From Planctomycetes bacterium UBA7888 (lineage in GTDB: Bacteria; Planctomycetota; UBA1135): a stretch of DNA of 23,225 nt. The stretch lies in contig DLRM01000052.1 of assembly GCA_002500505.1 (NCBI GenBank), forward strand, positions 1-23,225. The letters run 5' to 3'. The notes under the pieces are model-generated. The model did not search any database. It had not been told where the DNA came from and saw only the letters and a list, made by a program, of their open reading frames with translations. Position numbers and translations under genes: made by a program. This document shows, piece by piece, positions 1 through 7,065 of the stretch; the stretch's first letter is position 1, and the number at the start of each line of letters is the position of its first letter.

Positions 1-1851
1 GATAGGTGGTGGTGGTCCCGGAATGATGGCGATGGTGGAAGCGGACGAGGCAGGACTTACCCATACAACGCCTACAAAACCTGCGACCGCCCCCAGCAAA
101 AGACCCTCTCCAAGTCCAATGGAAGATGTCGACTCAAAGTGAAGCCGATTTCCTTTTCGAACCAACCAAGATTCAGAAGGGCAAATGTTCTTTGTGAAAA
201 CTTCAGGTCCCGGAAACTTGTTGAGGTCGAGTGGGAAGTTGGGGCCTGCGCTACCGGCAATCATTGGCAACATTCCTTGAGCCATTGTGATGGCGCCACC
301 AATCATGGGCCGCAAGTCGGACCACTTCACTTGAAGTGCGCCAGCCGGAACGCTGTTTAAAAAGGAGGCAACGTCAGGGTTTGTTTTGATTCCCTTCTCG
401 ACAAGTTTCACCCCATTTCGCATTGATTTTTTCGTAGCAGAAGTACTGGTACTAAAAACTAGCCAGCCATCTTCGGTAACACCGGTGGACGGTTTAAGGC
501 TGGCAAAGAGCATGCTTGCCGGTGCCAATTCTTGTGGCAGCAAATCCCCAATGTTCAAGTCGACTTGGTAATACTCTGCGCCCTCAGAGGTGACCCATTT
601 CCCCTCTTCATTTTTCTTGCGAATTTTTAAGTTCTTGACTGATAAAGAGCCGTACTCATTGGTTTCAGTTAGCTTTGCTATATCGCTCATTAGTGCGGAG
701 ATTGTCGCGCGAACTTTAGCAACATCGCGAACTTCAATAAAGGTCCCGCCCTGTGACGCGCCGCCGCCCATAAGGGCGCCTGCGTCTTGAACGCCCCAAG
801 TAAATTTTCGGGGGCCAATTGCAGAAAGAGCTGCGGCGAGTTCAGCGCTTCGCTCGCCAGCAAGCCAAACATAAAGTGGGTGGTCAGTGGGCAAGAAGAC
901 GTGTTCGCTCTCTGCCAAATCAAGGGATTTTTGAATAAGTTCACTCATTACCTCCCAGGTCGCGTTAGAGTCAATTGAAGAAATCGCGAATGTCGTTGCA
1001 TTGGCGGGTATGTAATCAACGAGACTCAAGTCCGCAGGTGGCGAATGCAAGCCAGAAGAGATTAGCCCCGAACTCTCTCCGGAGAACCAGATGTCGCCGT
1101 TGGTAACGGAATCTCCATTCTGCCAGCCTGAAGAAAAAGCAATGTGCTTCACTGAAGAAATTCCAAGTCCATCGGAGATTGCATTTATCAATGTTAAAAC
1201 AGTGGGCGGCATATTTTCATAAAGAGCACGAGTTCCTTTCGGATATAAATTGCCTAGGTCAACATAAAGAAAAATTTCTTCTTCCTGGCTGGCGCGAGAG
1301 TTCTTAAAGGCATCGTTCGCGTTTAATTTTTCTCCCGTAACCTGAAAGGAAGATATTGTAAAAACGATACGGTTCCCGTTTTGCGTTATATTTATATCTG
1401 TCGATTTTCGCGTATTAGCTTCGTCCGTAGCAAGGGTCAGTGTTTCGGCCAACTTCGCCGCAAGATTTTCATCGGAAAGTGTAACTGCAAAGCCAAGCAT
1501 GGCGCTTGGGTTGGCGGTAAACTCGTCGATATAAAATCCAAGCTCAAAAGATTTCCACGCCTCGGTTTTCAGCAATCCACCAGGAACACCTTCCGACTGA
1601 AGCCTTGCATCAAGGCTCATGATTCCCATGTCAATCATGGGAAGAACCGGCTCGAGAAAATCCTTTATTGCGGGGTCGTTCCAAATCCGACCAAGCGAGG
1701 AAGTCTCAAGGCCAGAGAAAAACGCTCCGGCATCGGGGATCTCAAAATATACTTGAGTGCCCGCTGGCATCTGATCGGCAAGATTTTGGGCGTAGCTTTG
1801 CGGGGCAAAAGGGAGGCAAAAGCCTAGAAAGAGAAGTGGGATGTGTTTCAT
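1..1851 (-). CDS. Exported protein of unknown function, partial (3' end outside window)
   Basis: Reading the minus strand from ATG at 1851 gives 617 codons with no stop, and the frame is still open at the window edge, so the C-terminus is missing. The N-terminus is a signal peptide: MK, a hydrophobic core (IPLLFLGFCLPFA), then S-Y-A before Gln, a plausible cleavage site. The mature part starts LADQMPAGTQVYFEIPDAGA and continues with LGRIWNDPAIKDFLEPV. That style resembles large secreted Planctomycetota proteins often labelled DUF3352-like, but I cannot assign the family firmly. Near the visible end a hydrophobic segment (about residues 580-596, LLLGAVAGFVGVVW) is followed by a Ser/Ala stretch and PGPPPP, which could be a membrane anchor or the start of a low-complexity tail. 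No Shine-Dalgarno is visible before the start. No function can be given; it shares a divergent upstream region with the cyclophilin-like gene. Confidence 0.8.
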   Translation of the reverse strand, partial: MKHIPLLFLGFCLPFAPQSYAQNLADQMPAGTQVYFEIPDAGAFFSGLETSSLGRIWNDPAIKDFLEPVLPMIDMGIMSLDARLQSEGVPGGLLKTEAWKSFELGFYIDEFTANPSAMLGFAVTLSDENLAAKLAETLTLATDEANTRKSTDINITQNGNRIVFTISSFQVTGEKLNANDAFKNSRASQEEEIFLYVDLGNLYPKGTRALYENMPPTVLTLINAISDGLGISSVKHIAFSSGWQNGDSVTNGDIWFSGESSGLISSGLHSPPADLSLVDYIPANATTFAISSIDSNATWEVMSELIQKSLDLAESEHVFLPTDHPLYVWLAGERSAELAAALSAIGPRKFTWGVQDAGALMGGGASQGGTFIEVRDVAKVRATISALMSDIAKLTETNEYGSLSVKNLKIRKKNEEGKWVTSEGAEYYQVDLNIGDLLPQELAPASMLFASLKPSTGVTEDGWLVFSTSTSATKKSMRNGVKLVEKGIKTNPDVASFLNSVPAGALQVKWSDLRPMIGGAITMAQGMLPMIAGSAGPNFPLDLNKFPGPEVFTKNICPSESWLVRKGNRLHFESTSSIGLGEGLLLGAVAGFVGVVWVSPASSASTIAIIPGPPPPI

Positions 1852-1945
1852 GGGGTATCGCTCGTTGGTGAACAAAGAATAGTACGCACAAGATGGCAAT
1901 TGTTGGGACAAGAAATCCTCGATAAACTCTGCGAACGAGAAAGCA

Positions 1946-1967
1946 CCCCCCCCCTTTTTTTCGGGGG
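1946..1967. repeat. C9-T7 homopolymer tract in divergent intergenic region
   Basis: Nine C (1946-1954), seven T (1955-1961), then CGGGGG, in the 136-bp gap between two divergent genes and 21 bp before the ATG of the plus-strand gene. The C and G runs can pair as a short hairpin. The rest of the gap (1852-1987) shows no promoter I can defend. Confidence 0.7.
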
Positions 1968-1987
1968 CCATTCCTTCACACCAAACA

Positions 1988-2980
1988 ATGAACGCTTCCA
2001 CCCAAAACCAACCTCGAACCGAGCCCGGCAGCCACAACCCCGACTTCCATTCTGGGAATCCTCTCTCTGATTGGGCGAAGGCCAATAAGGGCTTCCTGGG
2101 TCTCGTCGTGGTCGCCCTCGCTGCCGGCTTCCTCTTGAATACTTGGCTGCCAAAACAGGCCTTAGCTGCCAAACAAAGCTCATGGGCTCTTTACCAGTCC
2201 GTTTTGTCTACAGAGGGTGGGGCATTTGGGGCGGAACAGCTCCCTGGCACCTTGGCGCGCGTTTCGGAGGACTCCCGTGTTCAGGGATGGGTTGTTTTGG
2301 CTGGTATTCAAGATGCCATCAACCGAGACGACCGGGTGGCCCTACAGATTCTGGTGGAGGAAGGAAGTCGCATTCAGGACAGCGGCGGACTCTCTGGAGT
2401 GATAATAAACACACCTGACGGAGCAAAGGGGATTATGGAGAACGCTTTGTCCCGCGCCAGCTCCATTCTGGCCGGGTCGGACGCTATAAATTGGGACAAC
2501 CCTGCGCCGAAAGGACCCAAAGTTAAGTTTACCCTAACTGTCAACGAGGAAACGACTTACGACTTTGTTGTTGGCCTCTATCCAGAGGTTGCACCCAATG
2601 CATGCGAGGCCTTCCTTCTCTCAGTTCGAGACGGAAGCCTTACACAGAGAATTGGCGTCCGGTCAGGCGCATTTGCTTGGACCATCAAGCCTGAAAGTTC
2701 CTTTGAAGACTCTGAAGGGCTCGCTCCCGAAACGAAATGGGGCTACTACCACAGCAAGGGCTCTCTTGCTTTTAGTCAAAAAAGCGGGGACGCGAACATG
2801 TGTAATTCCGGGTCGGTGGAGATTTTCCTCCAGAATGCCTATCACCTGGATGGCCGCACTACCGTCTTTGGAATGATTTTGGAAGGCGCAGACGCCTTAG
2901 ACCAGCTCCAATACGGCGGCCCGAGTCAGCAGGACGACATTCAGTCCATGCGCCTGACTGCCGCTGAGATCCTAAATTAA
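1988..2980 (+). CDS. Membrane-anchored cyclophilin-like protein (peptidyl-prolyl isomerase fold, probably degenerate active site)
   Basis: The 330-residue protein has a short Pro/Asn-rich N-terminus and one transmembrane helix at about residues 35-53 (FLGLVVVALAAGFLLNTWLP). A middle region of about 115 residues of unknown role follows. Residues about 177-330 align with the cyclophilin fold: a beta start (KVKFTLTVN), the VAPNACEAFLLSVRDG segment corresponding to the usual AP.tv.nF..L, YHSKGSLAFSQ, SVEIFLQN for the usual QFFI, and LDGRTTVFGMILEGADALDQL, the standard cyclophilin C-terminal motif. The catalytic Arg of the usual FHRV motif has no obvious equivalent, since the stretch reads GAFAWTIKP, so isomerase activity is doubtful. 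The membrane helix suggests that the fold is displayed outside the cytoplasm. The stop lies 7 bp from the convergent parB stop. The ATG has no good Shine-Dalgarno. Confidence 0.75.
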   Translation: MNASTQNQPRTEPGSHNPDFHSGNPLSDWAKANKGFLGLVVVALAAGFLLNTWLPKQALAAKQSSWALYQSVLSTEGGAFGAEQLPGTLARVSEDSRVQGWVVLAGIQDAINRDDRVALQILVEEGSRIQDSGGLSGVIINTPDGAKGIMENALSRASSILAGSDAINWDNPAPKGPKVKFTLTVNEETTYDFVVGLYPEVAPNACEAFLLSVRDGSLTQRIGVRSGAFAWTIKPESSFEDSEGLAPETKWGYYHSKGSLAFSQKSGDANMCNSGSVEIFLQNAYHLDGRTTVFGMILEGADALDQLQYGGPSQQDDIQSMRLTAAEILN

Positions 2981-2987
2981 TTTTCAG

Positions 2988-3881
2988 CTAGGAGCCTAAT
3001 AGCTCATCTGCCTCAGAGGGGGTGTCGAGGCTTTGGGTCATTCGGTCCAATTCGTCCAGGCTTTGGAAATGAAAAACAAGCCGCCCCCCACCGCCACGGC
3101 GGATTCGGATTTCAGACCGAAGCCCGGTCGTGCGCATGAGCTTGTCTTGCAAGTCAGATACCCAAGCGGGCTGCCTGGGCCTTGACTTGTGGGAAGGATC
3201 CAGCTTCCCCTTTAGGGCGCTAGCGCAGGCGGCCTCCGTTTGCCGGACAGACCACCCATCGTCTATAAGTCGTTTAAAAACAATAGCTTGCGCTTTGTTG
3301 TTCGAAAGCCGGAGGAGGGCTCGTGCGTGCCCTGCGCTCAGTGTTCCACGTGAAACACCGTCCTGAATTTCCTGAGGAAGCTCCATCAACCGGACTAGAT
3401 TGGCGATAGTAGACCGGTCGTATCCAAGGCCCATTGCGACTTCCTCTTGGGTGAGCCCGAACTCCTCAAGAAGCTTTTGGCAAGCCTTCGCTCTTTCGAT
3501 TGGGTCTAAATCTTCCCGCTGTATGTTCTCAATGAGGGAGAGCTCGAGGCGCTCGGCCTCGCTAGAAACCCCATCTCGAACCAGTATGGGAACCTTTTTA
3601 AGCCCTGCCATTTGGGCGGCTCGCCATCGCCGCTCACCGGCCAGGATCTCGAATCTATCGCCAGGAAGGGCGGTCGCCACGATGGGCTGCATGATGCCGT
3701 GCTTCCGAATGGAATTGCTGAGTCGTTCAAGACCACGCTCGGTATGGAGGCGGGGTTGCTGGCTGTTCTCCAGGAGGTTGGACACAGAAATCCACAAAAC
3801 GCCATCGGCGGAGTTGTTTTCTTGAGCGTGCCGAGTCGAAAGAAGGGAGTCCAGTCCCTTGCCTAGTTTGCGTGTCACCAT
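2988..3881 (-). CDS. parB: Chromosome partitioning protein ParB (Spo0J family)
   Basis: ParB binds parS, loads as a CTP-dependent clamp and works with ParA to segregate origins. The 297-residue protein opens with the family-typical RKLGKGLDSLL. It has the N-terminal CTP-binding domain with GERRWRAA at residues 82-89, then the ENIQREDL motif (118-125). The helix-turn-helix spans about 144-166 (LTQEEVAMGLGYDRSTIANL), followed by the DNA-binding segment SAGHARALL (182-190). The C-terminal dimerisation domain spans about 235-297. It is not next to parA, which lies about 6 kb to the right. Codons for residues 175-180 contain a parS site. The gene is divergent from the phosphoesterase and has no clear Shine-Dalgarno upstream of its ATG. 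Confidence 0.96.
   Translation of the reverse strand: MVTRKLGKGLDSLLSTRHAQENNSADGVLWISVSNLLENSQQPRLHTERGLERLSNSIRKHGIMQPIVATALPGDRFEILAGERRWRAAQMAGLKKVPILVRDGVSSEAERLELSLIENIQREDLDPIERAKACQKLLEEFGLTQEEVAMGLGYDRSTIANLVRLMELPQEIQDGVSRGTLSAGHARALLRLSNNKAQAIVFKRLIDDGWSVRQTEAACASALKGKLDPSHKSRPRQPAWVSDLQDKLMRTTGLRSEIRIRRGGGGRLVFHFQSLDELDRMTQSLDTPSEADELLGS
3342..3357. promoter_or_regulatory. parS: parS centromere site inside parB
   Basis: TGTTCCACGTGAAACA is a 16-bp near-palindrome (one asymmetric pair) matching the conserved bacterial parS consensus TGTTNCACGTGAAACA. It lies in the parB coding sequence, where it encodes part of GVSRGT in the DNA-binding domain. I saw no second full match elsewhere in the window by eye. 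Confidence 0.92.
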
Positions 3882-3951
3882 GAAATTATCCGGATTGGGG
3901 GCAGAAATGCCGTTCAGATAGCCTATCCTCTAGCTCCTTGAGACCCAAATC

Positions 3952-4695
3952 ATGTCCGAACCGCGCAAAATAGCCGTCCTAGGCGATATTCACGGCAATT
4001 TATCTGCCTTGGAAGCCGTCATGTCCCTTATTGAGTTGGAGGAAATCAACGAGATTTATTGCGTTGGAGATGTCGTTGGATATGGCCCGCGCCCTGGTGA
4101 CGTCATTGATATTTTTGTAGACCGGAACGTCAAATGCGTCGCAGGAAACCATGATTGGGCGCTTTTGGGGAAAATTGACGCCAGCTACTTCAACCCTTAT
4201 GCCCTAGCCGCCCTCCAGTGGACTCGAAAAAAACTGAAAAAGCACCATTTGGAGTGGCTCGAGGCTCTTCCCTTGCAAATTGACGATCCGGACTTTTCCC
4301 TCTTTCATGGTGCATTACCGGACCCTGGGGCATTCAACTACCTCCAATCCTTCCCGGCTGCTCGGGCATCCCTCGCCTGTTTTGAGGCAAGAATTGGATT
4401 TTGTGGGCACACGCATGTCCCTATGAATTTTATTCAACGCCCTGGGATGAAAGAACTTGAGTGGCATTTCAAGGAAGACTGGGACCTTGGTCAGGACGAG
4501 CGGGCGGTAGTGAACGTGGGCAGCCCTGGTCAGCCCCGGGACGAAAACCCTCAAGCGCCTGTTGTCTTTTTTAATGCTCTTAGCGGACGACTTCGGTTAA
4601 TTCGAACCCCTTACAACATCGCCGCAGAACAAAAGCTCATACGAAAGGCTGGCCTGCCTCCTATCTTGGGGGACCGGCTCAAACACGGAATTTAA
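3952..4695 (+). CDS. Calcineurin-like metallophosphoesterase (YfcE/ApaH-like)
   Basis: The 247-residue protein has the full metal-binding set of the metallophosphoesterase superfamily: GDIHGN (D12, H14), GDVVGYG (D40), GNHDWA (N66, H67), FHGAL (H119) and GHTHVP (H153, H155). A late NVGSPGQPRD stretch is typical of YfcE-like and diadenosine-tetraphosphatase-like members, which hydrolyse phosphodiesters or nucleotide substrates in the cytoplasm. The exact substrate cannot be read from sequence. It is divergent from parB (70-bp gap) and converges on the HPr-fusion gene, with only 7 bp between the stops. No Shine-Dalgarno is obvious before the ATG. Confidence 0.88.
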   Translation: MSEPRKIAVLGDIHGNLSALEAVMSLIELEEINEIYCVGDVVGYGPRPGDVIDIFVDRNVKCVAGNHDWALLGKIDASYFNPYALAALQWTRKKLKKHHLEWLEALPLQIDDPDFSLFHGALPDPGAFNYLQSFPAARASLACFEARIGFCGHTHVPMNFIQRPGMKELEWHFKEDWDLGQDERAVVNVGSPGQPRDENPQAPVVFFNALSGRLRLIRTPYNIAAEQKLIRKAGLPPILGDRLKHGI

Positions 4696-4702
4696 ACCGG
4701 GT

Positions 4703-6025
4703 TCAGCTGGGCCGCAAATAATCCAATTCTTGCGGGAAAAGATCGAAGCCGCCCTCTCCTAACCTGGCCTCAAAAAGCGCTGCCAGGTCGTCCAAAACCC
4801 GCTGGTCGCCGACAAACTGCATTTTGCGACAGCTTGGGTTGGCTCCAGCCATCACAAGCATCTGCATGATGCTCGAAGCGTTGGCGGAATCGTCACCCAT
4901 CGCAACCTCAACAGGAGTTTTGTGATGATTCACAATTGAAACAATGTGGGAAATCGGGCGGGCATGGAGGCTGACACCTTCGGGCAAGAACAAGCTAACT
5001 GAACTCTGGTCCGTGAAGCTACCCAGGACATTCGTGGCAACAACTTCAACCTTTTTTAGACAATTGTAACCATTTAATACACAACGGTTTACAACTATAT
5101 TAAGGAATTCTTCTTCGCTGCGCTCTCGCTCTGAGTCCCCCGCAAAGAGAGGCCCTGGGTGTCTCTCAAGAAGGTGGGCCAAGGCAGTTCCCGCCTCGTA
5201 AAGGTGGAGGGCTCCACTAATCGAACCGCGTAGACTGGGGAGGCTCGGCTGCTCTTTTTCCTCTGCGCTACCAGAAACCTGGTTGTCATAAAAGGTCTGG
5301 AGATTGTGGATCTTGGACTCCATTTTCCGGTTTTTTTCCTCTGTGCAGTAGCGGAAAAAGACTTTTTGCAACTTCTCAAGCCCCTTCACAAAAAAGGGTT
5401 CTGCGCCATCGTAAAGACGAATAAGGCGGAGGGTTCTTGCCGCAACTTGAGCGGCGTCCGAGGCGTGATTCTCTTGCCGCTCCCCCTTTTTTTCCGCCCT
5501 GGTTCTAGGAAGTTGGTAAGCCGGTGCGGCCGCCCCCAGAGACTCCTCGCGGGTGACGGCATCGGGCCACACCATTCCAAGGGAAAGCCAAGCCTCCCGA
5601 AGTGCGCGTAATGACTGAAAAATTCGCTGGGCCAAAGAAAGGGCAGCCTCTCGCGATTCCACCTTGAGCACCTTTTCCGCCCATCCCTGGTCCGGAAAAT
5701 GGTAGCTCGGGATACGTGAATAAAGGTGCACAAGGCTGCTCACAGAAACGGAAAGCCATCTTGTCACAGCCACTAACTCCCTTACTTTAAAGAAGTTACG
5801 GTTGTCTGGGGCCCCAAAGTCGTCCAAATAGGTTTCCAAATCCGTTGCAGACTGAAAGAGGTGGACGAGCTGTCGCTGAGTCCACTGCTCGGGGGAAAGT
5901 TCCATAAGCCCATTGGCCACGAGGAGAAAGTCGTGGGCCTGGGAGGCCAAAAGGGGCCTAAATTCCGCTTCCGACAGAGAGAGGCGGTGCTTGCGGGCGG
6001 TCCAGTTTGAGTTCAAGGGAGTCAC
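4703..6025 (-). CDS. Helical protein with C-terminal HPr-like phosphocarrier domain
   Basis: The 440-residue protein starts at GTG, with AGGGG a few bases upstream. Residues 1 to about 335 are mostly helical and of no family I recognise. They include DLETYLDDFGAPDNRNFFKVRELV (about 62-85) and a charged, probably flexible linker near 173-190 (RTRAEKKGERQE). Residues about 342-425 look like HPr of the phosphotransferase system: GVSLHARP with the phospho-acceptor His354, then ASSIMQMLVMAGAN, where Ser385 sits at the position of the regulatory Ser46 of classic HPr, and a final FVGDQRVLDDLAALFEARL helix. Free HPr is about 85-90 residues, so this is a fusion. No Enzyme I, EII or HPr kinase gene lies in the window. 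It is divergent from the sigma factor gene. The role could be signalling through phospho-His or phospho-Ser; that is inference. Confidence 0.8.
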   Translation of the reverse strand: MTPLNSNWTARKHRLSLSEAEFRPLLASQAHDFLLVANGLMELSPEQWTQRQLVHLFQSATDLETYLDDFGAPDNRNFFKVRELVAVTRWLSVSVSSLVHLYSRIPSYHFPDQGWAEKVLKVESREAALSLAQRIFQSLRALREAWLSLGMVWPDAVTREESLGAAAPAYQLPRTRAEKKGERQENHASDAAQVAARTLRLIRLYDGAEPFFVKGLEKLQKVFFRYCTEEKNRKMESKIHNLQTFYDNQVSGSAEEKEQPSLPSLRGSISGALHLYEAGTALAHLLERHPGPLFAGDSERERSEEEFLNIVVNRCVLNGYNCLKKVEVVATNVLGSFTDQSSVSLFLPEGVSLHARPISHIVSIVNHHKTPVEVAMGDDSANASSIMQMLVMAGANPSCRKMQFVGDQRVLDDLAALFEARLGEGGFDLFPQELDYLRPS

Positions 6026-6129
6026 AAACCCCTAAATAGAGGCCTTTTTAGCCATTCTAGCCCCGCCCCTTCGGCTCCACCAAAGAACTCTCACGGGGGC
6101 TAAAGTAAATTACAACTTCCTGCCGAAAG

Positions 6130-7065
6130 GTGGTATGTGGGAACTTCTCCCGCCTTTTCACCCTCTTCTCTTTGGAGGACAAACCCATCTCTTCTGACCG
6201 CTGCCTGGATACTTACTTACGAGAAATTGACGAAGTCCCCCTCTTGACCGCAGAGGAGGAGGTCGCGCTTGGAAAACGGGTTCAAAAGGGGGACTCAGAC
6301 GCCCGGGAACATATGGTCCGGGCAAACCTTCGCCTTGTTGTCAGCGTGGCCAAGCGATTTGGCGGCCGTGGGCTTTCCCTTCCCGACTTGATTGCTGAAG
6401 GGAATTTGGGCCTTTTCCGAGCAGTAGAGAAGTTCGACCCGAACGCCGGTTTCCGATTCTCGACATATGCAACCTGGTGGATTCAACAAACCATCCGCCG
6501 CGGACTGATTAACCAATCTAAAACCGTTCGAATTCCTTCATACATGGTTGAAATCCTGACAAAGTGGCGAAGAGTTTCAAACCAGCTTGAGGGTGATTTA
6601 GGCCATCGGCCTGATCCTGCAGAAATCGCCAAACAGCTTGGCCTCTCTGCCTCCAACACAAGGGTTGTGAAACAAACCCTGCAACACTCAACATTCGCGC
6701 CAAGTTCGAACGAAGAGTTGTTGTACAACCTTTCCGGGCGACATCGCCGATCGGAACAAATGTTGCCGGATGAAATCGCATTAAAAAGAGATGCCCTGCA
6801 AACTCTTCGCGATATCCTAAACCTGATTGATCAGCGCGAAGCTCGTGTCCTCAGAATGCGCTATGGTCTTGAAGCAGAAAAGCCCGCAACCCTGGAAGCC
6901 ATCTCTAAAGAACTTGGGATTTCCAGAGAACGGGTTCGACAAATCGAACGCGACTCGCTTAAAAAACTTCACGCCTATGTTGTAGAAGGTGTGCCACCCG
7001 AACAAATCTTCCCGGCTGCCCGAAAAAACGCCCCTGGGCGGGATGGCCAAAAACGCAGCGCATAG
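6130..7065 (+). CDS. RNA polymerase sigma factor, RpoD/SigA family (group 1/2), no region 1.1
   Basis: It directs RNA polymerase to promoters. Region 1.2 is DTYLREIDEVPLLTAEEEVAL (about 27-47). Region 2 runs about 55-125 with NLRLVVSVAKRF, DLIAEGNLGL and FSTYATWWIQQTIRR, the -10-melting motif. Region 3 starts at TVRIPSYMVE (132-141). Region 4 carries LGISRERVRQIERDSLKKL (262-280), the -35 helix-turn-helix. At 311 residues it is short for a primary sigma and lacks the acidic region 1.1, so it may be a group 2 sigma or a compact housekeeping sigma. The GTG at 6130 is the longest start, but an SD-like GGAGG at 6174-6178 lies inside the ORF. The 3' end overlaps the start of hemW. The gene is divergent from the HPr-fusion gene across 104 bp. 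Confidence 0.93.
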   Translation: MVCGNFSRLFTLFSLEDKPISSDRCLDTYLREIDEVPLLTAEEEVALGKRVQKGDSDAREHMVRANLRLVVSVAKRFGGRGLSLPDLIAEGNLGLFRAVEKFDPNAGFRFSTYATWWIQQTIRRGLINQSKTVRIPSYMVEILTKWRRVSNQLEGDLGHRPDPAEIAKQLGLSASNTRVVKQTLQHSTFAPSSNEELLYNLSGRHRRSEQMLPDEIALKRDALQTLRDILNLIDQREARVLRMRYGLEAEKPATLEAISKELGISRERVRQIERDSLKKLHAYVVEGVPPEQIFPAARKNAPGRDGQKRSA

